In this document: positions 45,833-56,551 of the stretch, one piece after another
Layout: each line of letters begins with the position of its first letter
How positions within the stretch are numbered: position 1 is the stretch's first letter
From: Acanthosoma haemorrhoidale
Taxonomy: Eukaryota; Arthropoda; Insecta; Hemiptera; Acanthosomatidae
Length of the DNA stretch: 64,000 nt
Assembly (NCBI GenBank): GCA_930367205.1
Contig: OV884011.1
Location: 124,949,910 to 125,013,909, forward strand
Direction of reading: 5' to 3'
The notes under the pieces: generated by a model
Told to the model about the DNA's origin: nothing
Databases searched by the model: none
What the model saw: the letters and a program-made list of their open reading frames with translations, nothing else
Translations under genes and position numbers: made by a program

Positions 45833-46389
45833 TGTGGCGGTTCTTAGTATTTAAGGAAATCACCCTATACTATGGCAGATATATTATAAACAGAAGTAAA
45901 TTATTATAAATCTTTTAGCAATAAAGAAAACGCGGAAGCAAGTAACATGAGACGGGACGACGACTGTCAGTCATAAATTAGAGAGACCCTTACAGCCCAG
46001 GCCTGCGGGACCCTTGGCACATGTAAACCACAACAAGCTAAGTGGTTACAGATTACTGAGAATCGGCATCCTCACCACATGTTAGGATCTCGCAGGCAAT
46101 AGGCAACCTTTTTTGTTCAGCCCCTCCAAGGAGGCGTGGGACACATATTTAACGGAGGAGGCTAGCCCCAGACAGCCAGTCTTTTCGCGACCGTTCCTCG
46201 TGATACTTGCTTCTGTTTGAACTCTGAAACTTTGACTTATTCTTTATAAATCCTCTGTACCTTTTGAACATAGTGCATTGTCGGGGCACCTACCTATCGT
46301 AAATGGAGTCAGATATGTTATTAACTCAAACAACCCACACTTGTCACCAGTGCTAGGTGATCAGGCACCACTAGTGACATTTCCCGACA
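45833..46389 (+). repeat. Gypsy 3' LTR
   Basis: 557 bp, nearly identical to the 5' LTR: G for T at the 'tat[t/g]gcag' site, one T fewer in the T-run, 'ggagga' for 'ggagaa', and 'ttataaat' for 'ttatgaat'. It is followed by the TSD CCCCT and then by the resumption of Jockey ORF1. Confidence 0.95.
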
Positions 46390-46391
46390 CC

Positions 46392-47488
46392 CCTTTTTTC
46401 ACGCCAAACACCTTTGAGGCTTTGAAAAATATCCCAACAGAAGAAATGGAAGTCAACAAAACTCCAACACAGCCCAAACCGCCTGCTCTTTTTGTACGCA
46501 ACATTAGCAACTTCAAATTACTATGCTCACAAATGAGCAAAATTGTTGGTACCGGAAAATATACGTGCCTCAATCGCTCTCGGGATACAAAAATTTCCCC
46601 AGACACTCCCGATACTTATCGAGCGATTGTTAAATATTTAGATGAAACCAATGCAGACTACCACACCTACCAATTAAAGCAGGAACGATCACTCCGAGTG
46701 GTGATCAGAAATTTGCACCCGACCACACCAGCTGACGAAATAGAAGAAGAACTCTCAGCTCTCGGGTACAAGGTTCGCCAAATAACAAACGTGTTGCGCG
46801 AGGATAGGCAACAGGATAAAACAATAAAAACGGCATTGCCACTGTTCTTTGTTGATCTCGAGAGGACACCTGGAGTTGAGAAGATATACGACCTAACAAA
46901 CCTGTACTACACTAGGGTACAGGTTGAAAAACCGTATCCCAATCGCGATATCGTCCAGTGCCATAACTGTCAGGCGTATGGGCATACAAAATCTTACTGC
47001 CACCACCCTCCCAGGTGTGTTAAGTGCAGTGGCAGCACAAAACCGAATTGTGCAAAAAGCCCCTTAAATCGCCTGCAGTATGCGTGCTTTGCCAGCAAGG
47101 ACATCCAGCCAACTACAAGGGCTGCGAGGCATACAGAACGCTGAAGTCCAGGACAGAACAACGTCGACAGCCAGAAGAGAAAAAACTTGCAGCAAGAAGC
47201 GGCCCAGCCAGAAATTTGAGGCCTTTTGTCTCTTTTGCCGATGCCGTTTGTAACAGAGAGCAGTCACAGGCACCGCCCACTCCCTGTCCACAAGATCACC
47301 TTTCCCAGCATTCCATTCATCCCGTTAACCCTCAAGCTCAATCCCATCCTCAACCACACATCTCGCATATTCCTCCACCTTCAAGTTCTTCGGATCTTAC
47401 TAACCTCATTCCTTACAGAGTTCAGAACACTAATTACCCCTCTCATTTCCCTTCTTACAAATCTTGTCTCCTACCTTATCCCCGTTAA
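46392..47488 (+). pseudogene. Jockey-A ORF1, remainder, with one frameshift
   Basis: The frame resumes PFFTPNTFEALKNI after the Gypsy element. A PRE_C2HC-type segment follows (RSLRVVIRNLHPTTPADEIE near 46,690-46,750) and the first zinc knuckle CHNCQAYGHTKSYC (about 46,961-47,002). At about 47,031 'gtggcag' replaces 'gtgggcag' of the copy at 24,087, so one base is missing. The frame continues from there in the overlapping ORF (47,024-47,488) with CVLCQQGHPANYKGC and a P/S/H-rich tail. The protein would bind element RNA. ORF1 ends 13 nt before the ORF2 start region. Confidence 0.9.
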
Positions 47489-47501
47489 ACAAAATCCATA
47501 A

Positions 47502-50137
47502 GTGGATCCTTCCGACTCCTTATCCATTCTCCTTTGGAATGCGAATGGTGTTCGCACCCACACCAACGAACTGACAGCACTACTCCACGACAAAAACATC
47601 GACGTAGCTCTCATTACTGAAACAAGACTAACGAGTAAACGACCATTTACTGTTCGACAGTACAAGACTTATCGAACTGATCACCCAGATGGAACAGCTC
47701 ATGCAGGTACCGCTGTCATTGTCCATAACTCCATATCCCACCACATAGTTCCTCTGGTGGCACATGATTTCCTTCAATCCACTGCAGTGTCAATCACCAC
47801 CTTCACTTTTCCCCTTACACTAGCATCAGTGTACTGCCCTCCCAATAAATCCATTTCCGACTCCCAATTCACCTCCTTTCTAGACTCCATAGGACATCGT
47901 TTCCTTGTGGGTGGGGACTTTAATGCAAAGCACCAACACTGGGGGTCAAGATCCACTAATACACGAGGACGTGCTTTGCTGTCTGCACTCACACGGAAAC
48001 ATTGCTCCACTATCACTCCTGACACAGCCACCTATTGGCCATCTGATCCCAACCGAAATCCTGATCTCCTTGACTTCTTTTTTTACAATAGTTTAGGAAC
48101 ACTTAACTATTCACTCACGCGCCTCGATGACCTCTCCTCTGATCATAGTCCTTTATTATTAACCATTTCCCTAAGACCAATTCACAAACTGCCTCCTTCT
48201 TCATTTATTAGGGGCCCAGTTGACTGGGACCACTTCCGCCAGCTTCTTACGGAGTCCGTAAACCTCAAATTGTCCCTGAAAACATCCCAAGACCTAGACG
48301 ATGCAGTGCATTCTTTCACTACTCTGGTCCAGAGGTCAGCTTGGGAGGCATCGTCACCCCATCGTCACCCAAAAATCCATAATCATAATCGTTTACCTCA
48401 GCATCTCAAAGACCTAATCCAATCCAAACGCCGCTCCAGAACAGTGTGGCAAAGATCCCGACATCCTGCTGATCGCCGCTCGTACAATCAGTACTGCCGA
48501 TTGGTAAAGCGGCGATTGGCATCCTTCCGTTCCGATTCTTTCAATTCCTACCTCTCCTCTCTGTCTACCAGGGATAACTCGTTGTGGAATGTAACCAAAA
48601 AAATCCTAAAGTATCAACCTGTTTCACATCCACTCCGTCGTGATGATGGGTCCTGTGCGGCTTCGGATGGGGATAGGTCGGAGGAATTTGCTCTGCATCT
48701 TACCCATACTTTCACACCTCACCTTTCTCATCAAAGCCATACTCACAGCACAACTGTGGAAGATTTCCTCACTTCACCTATTCCTCTCTCTCTTCCACCA
48801 AAAGCCGTTAATCCCTCTGAGGTCAAATACCTTCTGAAAAACTTACCTTACCGAAAATCCCCTGGATATGATCTCCTTACTCCTCAAATTCTCAAACAGC
48901 TTCCTCCTAAAGCCATAATCTTTTTAACCTATATATACAATTGCATTATCCGAACGACGCACTTTCCTCTCCTCTGGAAACATTCCATTATTGTCCTATT
49001 CGCCAAACCCGGTAAACCACCCAATGAAGCCTCATCTTACCGTCCAATTAGCCTACTCCCTATCCTCTCAAAAATATTTGAGAAACTCCTACTAAAACGT
49101 CTACTTCCAATTGTTGAATCCAAAAACCTTTTTCCCACACACCAGTTTGGTTTCCACCAACGACATTCCACTGCTCAACAAGGCCTTCGCGTTGTTGATC
49201 ACATCTCCTCAGCCCTTGAAACCAAACAGTATTGCACTGCTGCCTTTCTCGATATAGCTCAAGCTTTTGACAGGGTTTGGCACGCAGGTTTGCTCTACAA
49301 GCTCAAAAGATATTTACCACAGACCCTTTTCCTAATCCTACAGTCCTACCTTTCAAACCGCTTCTTCCAAGTCCGCTGTGGTTTAGAATACTCTAACTAC
49401 TATCCCATAAGTGCAGGAGTTCCACAGGGCAGTGTCCTGGGCCCCATCCTCTATAACCTATACACCGCTGATGTCCCCCCCACCCAGACCCCGACATAGC
49501 ATCCCATAACCTTCAAAAACACCTTGACGAGATCGAGTATTGGTGCAATCAATGGCGGATCAAAGTTAATGAAGCAAAATGCTCCCACATTACCTTCACC
49601 CTTTGTCGCAAGTCTTGTCCACTAGTTTATTTTAATTCTATTCCTCTCCCTGTATCCGAGACAGTACGGTACTTAGGCTTCCATCTTGACAAACGACTGA
49701 CCTGGAACCCACATACGAGACTAAAAAGACAAGAACTAAACAGACGCTTTGGACAACTGTACAGACTACTTCAAAGGACATCCCATCTCTCAATAGAAAA
49801 TAAACTACTAATCTACAAAGTTATACTTAAACCAATCTGGACATACGGAATAGAGCTATGGGGGACAGCAAAAAAGTCGAACATCAAGCGTATCCAATCC
49901 TTTCAATCAAAAGTCCTGAGAACAATAGTAAATGCCCCTTATTATGTCAGCAACAAAACCCTTCATAACGACCTTAACATACCCTACATTCTAGAACTCA
50001 TCCCTTCCAAGTTTATGAAATTCCACAGTAGCCTTTCCAACCACCCTAATCCTGTAGCACAGTCATTTCACTGCGCCACTCATCCCTATAATCCTCCTCG
50101 GAGACTGAAACGGCAGTGGCCTCGTGACCTGCTATAA
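47502..50137 (+). pseudogene. Jockey-A ORF2: endonuclease and reverse transcriptase, active site deleted
   Basis: The first 665 codons are open (47,502-49,499). The APE-type endonuclease covers about residues 1-230: LLWNANGVRTH, ALITETRL, VGGDFNAKHQHWGS and SSDHSPLLLTI. A linker follows, then RT: KSPGYDLLTPQILKQLP, SYRPISLLPILSKIFEKLL, AAFLDIAQAFDRVWHAGL (motif A) and ISAGVPQGSVLGPILYNLY. At about 49,480 ADVPP is joined out of frame to HPDPDIASHNLQKHLDE, so the segment with the [FY]ADD box is missing. The remaining 218 codons (49,481-50,134, stop 50,135-50,137) are stop-free in the new frame. The apparent first codon is GTG preceded by an in-frame TAA, so the original ATG was probably lost. 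The protein would nick target DNA and prime reverse transcription; this copy cannot. Confidence 0.93.
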
Positions 50138-50458
50138 ACGCGTGACAGTGGGAGTCCTGGCAATGGCCAGTTTCTCCAATCATGTCCTGAGCGTCTGTGG
50201 CTCTCACGCTCTTAGTCAGCCTCCACTGGCTAGTATCCGGTGACGCGGCTGACGGAGGAGCGTTGGGGACTTCCCAGGACACCGCTTTCTCTTCGCGGTG
50301 GATTTGGGGGGGTCTCTGGGCTGTACCTGTAAATATTGTATGAATGAGCGAGTGAATGATGAACTGTAAATATGGTATGAATGAGAGCATTTATCTTAAT
50401 TACTTATTGCCTTATAAAAGGCAGATTGTAATTTTAGCACAATAAAGGATTATATATA
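50138..50458 (+). other. Jockey-A 3' UTR and terminus
   Basis: Non-coding. It includes 'gcgtctgtggctctcacgc' (shared with the 29.3-kb fragment), tandem-like 'gtatgaatgag' motifs and the terminal 'ggcagattgtaattttagc', 'acaataaag' and TATATA tail. The last ~70 bp are what the mini-copies at 17.4 and 18.9 kb retain. Confidence 0.85.
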
Positions 50459-50472
50459 TATACAATTATAAA

Positions 50473-51830
50473 TACTTTAAGCCTTATAAAAACACCACGT
50501 ATTTGAAATTTTATTACTGCCATTCGACTCAGTCATTAACAGCTTCCGATTCAATTCAAGGAATGAAATTGATAATCGAATACAAAGGTTGTTTTGTTGA
50601 AAATATTTTGATTTTCTGGAAAAAAAATTGATGATAATCAGTATTCCTAAAAGAAAATTCTGAAGTTATGTCTTGAAGATAGAATGATATTTCACAGCTA
50701 GTGGTGGAATGTTATTTAATGGTGAGTTTTAATGGGGCTGAGGGGGCCTGAAACAAATGTACTCTTGGATAAATTTTTTTGAAAGTGGTTTATGCTTTGG
50801 AAACGATTAGTTTTCCCCCAGAGGAAAAATATTTCTCCTTGTAGAGGCAGAAGCCTTCCCTTCGTCCATCTTATTAGAATATTTATTCATCTTATGCAGG
50901 AATTTACATTGACACTTAAGTAATACAAAAATCTTTTAAAACGATAATTAATTTTGGCACGTTTCTAATCTAGGGATAGTTCAATCCTTCTGTTTTTTAT
51001 TACTTTTTAATGAGTGCCAAACGCTCCTTTAAAGGAAAAGATAATTAACTTTTCAGTAAAAAAATACCTCGAGCATTTATCAGAATTACTTTAATGAATT
51101 GTTATTATTACGAGCTAATCACTCGGCGCTGAGGGTTCATAAAAAAATAAAACCTCCCGTTCTGAAAATGTACCAACTTATAACAATAATACATCCAATA
51201 TATAAATAGCTAATGCTTGGAATTTATTTGAGGTCAAGATCCAAATTAATTATAAATCGCTCCATATCGGCGCGTGTTTGTCGTGAAGGAAAATTCGTGA
51301 TTTTTATAGATTGGTCGTTGACTGATAATGGTCCGCCGGTGTTTCAAAACTAAGCGGTGACTCATAAAACATTGGCACTGGAGCAGCCCTTAACTGTTCT
51401 CAATTGAATATACTACACTAACAACAACACTTTCATCGCTTTATTGCAATAATAATTGTTAAATTGTAAGAAAGAGATACTTTTTGTATTAATGTAAAAA
51501 TTACGATCTGATATGTAGGGCAATAAGCAATTCTGATCAATAATCTTATCTATGGCATATATCCAGTTCAACATTCACTTACTCAATTCATGTTGTTACA
51601 AAAGTTCTTGTTTACAAACCTAGTTCATTTCAAAAATTAATATACTAACATTAGGGTAGACAAAAATCATTATTCTGGGACCATGTCCCTTATAAACAAG
51701 AACATTGTGAAAATAAATAAATACAACTCGGACCAACAAACAAGAAACAATACAATACATAGTGGGGGATAATGTAATAGTATAGGTCCCACAAATTAAA
51801 AAAGTTCACCTTAGTATAAATAAAATAACC
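50473..51830. other. AT-rich DNA without recognisable gene
   Basis: No protein-like frame, repeat boundary or RNA structure noticed. Confidence 0.5.
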
Positions 51831-53183
51831 TTAATATAATTTTTTTTTTTTTTTTTTGTCTTAGCTCTCAAACTTATAAAATAGGATGTGGGAAAATTAT
51901 TTTGGGCTAATGAGTGCCTTTCACTAAGGGGAGTCCCCCATTTGAAGGATGTATGAGAAGGATATAGGGTGTGGAACGCCTAAAGAAGGCGGGTGGAATT
52001 AGGAAGGTAGTGAGAGTCTACCGAGGGTGGAGCCTAGGGGTACCTAGGCAAGGGTTTGTAGTCGGCCAGGTCAAGCCTGGCCAGCCCCGGCAGGGGCCTG
52101 AAATAAGTCGGCCTCTCGGCCGGAAGGTCGACCCTGCTTAAACAGGTAGATGGGGTCTCGTAGCTTCGGAGATCGGCCTCGATCTCTCGGCTGGGTGTTG
52201 ATCTTCAGTCTCCGTCAGGGGGCTAGGGTTCGTGATGTCCATCTGTCCCCAGGCTTCAGCGGTCCAGCAGTGCTTCCATCTGACGGGCATTGGTGGTGGT
52301 TGAAGGTCGGAGAATAGCGGGTTGTGGCTGTGTCGGAGTGAGTCAAAAAATTTGATGTGTCTTCTCTTGATGAAATCTTGAATGGTGAGCACTTCAAATT
52401 TTTTATGCATCTCGTCTGCCTTTATTCGGTCGAACGGGGTATGTTTGAGGGAGGTGCGGAGAACTCTGTTCTGAAATTGCTGGAGCGTTTTGAGAGTGTT
52501 AGGAGTCAGATACTTGAAGAGAGGGGTCCCATACATCAAAGCAGGTCTTAGGACGCTCTGGTATATCAGCAGCTTGAGGCGTACCGATAAAGCCGGGCTG
52601 TGAAGTAGGTGTCCGAGGCTGAAGAATTTCTTCCTAACACTCTTTAACTTCTTGCCGAGATGTGTTGTGAACGACAAGTGTCTACCGAGGGTGATCCCAA
52701 GGTAGCATAGCTTGTTGCTTACATGGCACTCTTTGCCGTTTAAGACGAAGGATTTCTGGAGCTTCTTTCTTCCGGATTTATAGCTGAATATAATTCCTTG
52801 CGTCTTGGCCGGGTTGCCTTTAATGTGGACGTCATCGAGTTTCTCGGCGATCTGTTGACAGGCGCTCTCAGCGAATTTCAGGGCTCTGGTGGGATTGATG
52901 CTAGTGCTGTAAACACCAATGTCGTCTGCATAAGCCGATACCTCGCAGTTGGGGTACGAGGCTCCTACGATGTGGGTGGTGTAAATGTTGAACAGCAGGG
53001 GGCCTAGCACCGATCCTTGGGGGACACCGGCAGTGTAATTTCTTCGGGTCGTAGACGTAGTGCCTATACGAACCGAAAAATTTCTGCCTGTAAGATAGGA
53101 TCTCATCAGGTTCTGCAGCTGATTTGAGAATTCATATTCCCTCAGACGTTGGAGTAGGATGTAGTGGTCGACAGTTAATATAA
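51831..53183 (-). mobile_element. 5'-truncated Jockey-B LINE, 9-bp TSD
   Basis: TTAATATAA flanks the element (51,831-51,839 and 53,175-53,183). On the minus strand the copy starts within RT motif A (at 53,174), runs through the ORF2 C-terminus and 3' UTR, and ends in a poly(A) tail (plus-strand T-run 51,840-51,857). It shares its 3' UTR with the copies at 2.4 and 30.85-32.2 kb. Confidence 0.9.
52138..53174 (-). pseudogene. Jockey-B ORF2 reverse transcriptase, 5'-truncated but open
   Basis: A 360-codon open frame whose first ~15 residues come from flanking DNA (apparent ATG at 53,218-53,220). Element-derived sequence begins TVDHYILLQRLREYEF. RT blocks follow: YTAGVPQGSVLGPLLFNIYT, SAYADDIGVYSTSINPTR with YADD at 97-100 of the ORF, NKLCYLGITLGRHLSFTTHL, and the C-terminal TLQQFQNRVLRTSLKHTPF region. 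It has no internal stop, unlike the 30.9-kb copy. The endonuclease and the first catalytic aspartate region are missing, so no active enzyme is expected. Confidence 0.9.
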
Positions 53184-53742
53184 ATGTTTCAATAAATATA
53201 ATATAATATAAATGTTTCAAATTAGACTGTTGGGAATAAAATAAACTGTTTTTATATTTTTCATGGAGCGATATCTATGCGAAACGAGTCAAGCTCTTAG
53301 AATCAAGGAAGTGAAACTCTTCTTGGCATTATAATACTTCAATAATAATTCTTCGACCATTGTCGTACGTTCTTTTTGTTCTCATCATGTTAGTTGGAGC
53401 ACGTTATGGGGACATTTGCCAAACACCCGGGCCGGGTTCTCAGTCTTTATGCCACTTCTGCACAGAGTGGTCCAACATCTCATATTAGATTCGGTTCGAA
53501 CGCTCACTTCTTCTTCACGCTTAATTTTGTTTTCATACTTTCCGTTATAGTCATCTAACCTAATCCAACCTCACCCAAAGCTGATCCCAATATCACATCC
53601 ATCTAGCCCCCTCCTGATATCAGAACTTCCATTCCCACCTCCCTCGACATCTTAATCCCTAAGGTGAAAGTGGCCTCGAGACCTCCACCAAACCTACTAC
53701 CTTTTTTTTAGCAGTGAGCTAAGTTAAGTGATTTTGGCTAAT
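53184..53742. other. no recognisable gene
   Basis: C-rich patches at 53,570-53,700 look like old repeat or 3' UTR sequence. Nothing can be supported. Confidence 0.4.
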
Positions 53743-54628
53743 GAGCCTGTTGTGGCCACCTCTCAATTCTGAATAATTATAAGTTCCCCTCTTCCCGTAT
53801 CATACCTCGTATCTATGTCATCAAATGAATATCAGAAAATATGTATCTATGTTTCAAAATGTTTAATAAAGGTTATGACGTCAGTGAGAATGGGGGTGGA
53901 GCTAGTGGAGGGAACAGCCACAGGTGGAGACCCATCCCCACCACAGCTGGCCGCCTATATAAGAAACCAGACTAGACTGAATTAGCATAATGAACCGGGC
54001 CGTCACTTGGAACACTACTCTCTCCTCTCTCTCTGCACTGGCGCTTGCTGCTCTACTCAAAACCATGGACTTCTCATTCAACTAACTCTGCATCTCTCTC
54101 TCCTAACCTCGCTATGTTACAGTCCGGTGTTGTCAGACCCTACACTCTCCTAGTGGGAACCTCTGCCTTCGTCTCGCTAAAACTAGAACCTCCTTGGGAG
54201 AGACAATGGTTGTCGTGGCCCTACAAACTTACCAGCAGCGTCTCCCACGGCAATCCAGTCTATCTCTCTCCGGTTCACACTCGCCTTTGGGATCCAGACG
54301 GTTTTTGTCTACCCTTAGAAACCGAGTGTAAATTCGTGGTCATTCCAGGACCACATAAACTACTTATAAACCTACCCTGTTCCTCTTCTCCTAACATAGT
54401 CGTTGGTCGGGGCACACACCTTCTAAAGATCTTATGGAGTCAGATCAAAACGAATTAAAGCTGCCCACCGACTAGGCCGGCAGCCAGGGTGAAAGACCAC
54501 AGGTCCGCCCACCTTATCCCTTTCTTGGCGCTCGCCGGATGGGGCAAAGAGGTTGTAGCGACCCTCGCCCGCGGCGGGCGTCTCCTCACCACTTTGGGGA
54601 TACTCAGTTATCTGGGCCCGACAGAGCC
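53743..54628 (+). repeat. solo Gypsy-type LTR with perfect 5-bp TSD
   Basis: TGTTGTGGCC...GGCCCGACA (53,748-54,623, 876 bp), flanked by GAGCC at 53,743-53,747 and 54,624-54,628. A long block (e.g. 'agtccggtgttgtcagaccc', 'gccttcgtctcgctaaa', 'ccttgggagagac') is shared with the solo LTR at 34.6 kb, and 'gtcggggcac' plus ATGGAGTCAGAT (54,434) with all four LTRs. A TATA-like 'cctatataag' near 53,951 and 'aataaagg' near 53,865 are plausible LTR signals. The 137-codon ORF at 54,045 is inside the LTR and not considered a gene. Confidence 0.88.
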
Positions 54629-56551
54629 TTTTTCCTTCAAAGTAACAAGACTGAAGTCTTAATCACTTTATAAAAAAACTTTCCATTGATATCATGTAAG
54701 CATTTCAATAAAGATATTTCTAAAAATAATCTGAAAAAAATGTATTCAGATTTCAGAAGTTTTATGGAATACATTATTTTTTCTGTTTTTTTTAGAGCAC
54801 GTCCATCACAACGGTAATCTACACCCAAGATGTATAACATTAAAATTTTAGGACACCGCTATCATTAAAGAAGTACGTAAGTCAGGCTGATTAAATAATA
54901 TACTATCGCCCAGTACACTCTCCCAATAAGGAAGTGCAGCTAATAACGCAGTGTGAAGAAAACTGCTCCTATCCTCCTCCATACGAGCTGTTCAGTTAAT
55001 GCAGATCCAGTGCCTTCCTCCATGCCTTCACTCTCACCCGACCTTGGCATTTAGCCGTCAGTCAGTCACTCGGTCAATTAGAAAGGGCATAAGTTGTCGA
55101 CATCTCTCTTCGGGCGCTGCCACTTCCACAGTCGGACCCTCAGGTGATACCTGGTATTTATCTAACAGGTATAAGGTATAAGTAATAACCTAACAACTCA
55201 AACGCGAGTATTGTTTCAAGCTAATATCAATTTAGCAATGCTCTGGGTTTTCCGAGCTGTGTGCAATATGGTTAACTTAAAATTATTGAAGATGGATAGC
55301 ATTGTGGCATTAAACACTACCAATGAGCTGGCTGATAACAAGTTATACCATTTTTCCGAATTACATTTTTTTTTAACATTAACTATGAACTTAATTGTGT
55401 TTTTAAATATAAAATCATGAAATTAAAGTTCTAGAGAAATGTCTGTATTATGCATGCTTTTCACATTTTAAAACATATTAAAATATTGTTATTATTATAA
55501 AAAAGTAGACATTCCGTAAAAGTTATCTTCTAATACTAGAAGGTAAAGAACTCCTTCTATCAAATATGGAATGGCTTCTATGACAGATCAAAACCTATTA
55601 AATCCGGTTTGGTGCAAATTAAATACCTTATTTCAATAGTTGACTCTCAAATTGTGTCATTAACAACGGCAAAAAATATTCAAATCTCAAAAAGATATAC
55701 TGAACTTTTTCTTGAATAAAAATAATGTCCTTCATAAACCATGAATAGTCTATTTGATTAATTAAACGCGAAGTCTCGGAGTCTATCTTTTGAAGACTTA
55801 TTAAATGATAGGGTTAAACTACTTAAACAGCAAAGACAGACAAAAGACATTCGCACCGTATCACAATGAAGTCAGAGTCCCTCTCTTCTTTCTAGGTAAC
55901 TCATATTCTATTAGTAGGCCTCTCTCTTAGGCATCAACAAAAATTGTCATCTGTAGATGTTTTTGTAGCAAACTTACCAAGAACACATAAGTGCATAAGA
56001 ACAAAATTCCAATTTCATTTGAGGGATCGTCATTATCCGATCAAAAGCATTCTGTGCCGAACTACCGAACTACCGCCTATATTATCACAGATACAACCTA
56101 GTTTTTAAACTTGAGGTGATTTTATGTTTTACCCTACCATTTCTAGCTATTTGCCTGCGCCTTCATTTGTGGGAATCTTTACGCTATATCTCTATTTGTA
56201 TTGCACTCATCATGACAGGCCATTTTTATGCACTAAAATTATATCCACAAATAAGTTTGTAGCCAAGTTAATAAATAAGGAGGAGTTTGCTGTCACAGAA
56301 AATAAAATTTTTAAAAGAAACGCAAAATACCTCAAAAGACCTTTGAACGAAAGATCCTTCGAAGGATTTATGGGCCATTATAAGAAGAGAGAGACCATTT
56401 TAGAAGACGAACATGGAGTTCTATGAGCTGCACGGTCCACAGTTTGGCGTGAGGTACATTCGAATGGGTATACTCCGGTGGTTGGGCCTTGATGCGAGAA
56501 TGGATGACATTTCCACGTCAAAGTGATTTTGTTGAAGAGATTCGGGTTAAA
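54629..56551. other. AT-rich DNA; unrecognised ORF at 56,124-56,426
   Basis: The 100-codon plus-strand ORF at 56,124-56,426 is lysine-rich at its C-terminus and unrecognised. Just after it, a frame reading STVWREVHSNGYTP (56,430-56,470) faintly resembles a Tc1-type transposase helix-turn-helix segment, too short to call. Nothing else. Confidence 0.35.

Larger units (their letters stand above)
40805..46389 (+). mobile_element. complete young Ty3/Gypsy LTR retrotransposon, TSD CCCCT
   Basis: Identical-type LTRs (40,805-41,362 and 45,833-46,389) enclose an internal region with open gag and pol frames, a primer-binding-site-like sequence after the 5' LTR and a purine-rich tract before the 3' LTR. 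CCCCT flanks both ends (40,800-40,804; 46,390-46,394). The LTRs differ by three substitutions and one T in a homopolymer, implying a recent insertion. There is no third ORF (no env) between pol and the 3' LTR. Confidence 0.95.
40205..50472 (+). mobile_element. full-length Jockey-A LINE with nested Gypsy element, 14-bp TSD
   Basis: TATACAATTATAAA occurs at 40,205-40,218 and 50,459-50,472. The element between has a 5' UTR, ORF1, ORF2 and 3' UTR in LINE order. Subtracting the Gypsy insertion and one copy of its TSD leaves about 4.65 kb, a normal size for the Jockey clade. The 3' end (AATAAAG then TATATA repeats) matches the two mini-tails at 17.4 and 18.9 kb. The copy is inactive through the Gypsy insertion, a 1-nt loss in ORF1, GTG where ORF2 should start and a deletion in the RT active site. 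Confidence 0.92.

Noticed and set aside
54045..54458. 137-codon ORF
   Set aside because: Contained in the solo LTR 53,748-54,623; the related LTR at 34.6 kb does not keep this frame intact.
56430..56480. Tc1-like helix-turn-helix reading STVWREVHSNGYT
   Set aside because: About a dozen residues only, without the catalytic domain or terminal repeats; not enough to call a transposon.
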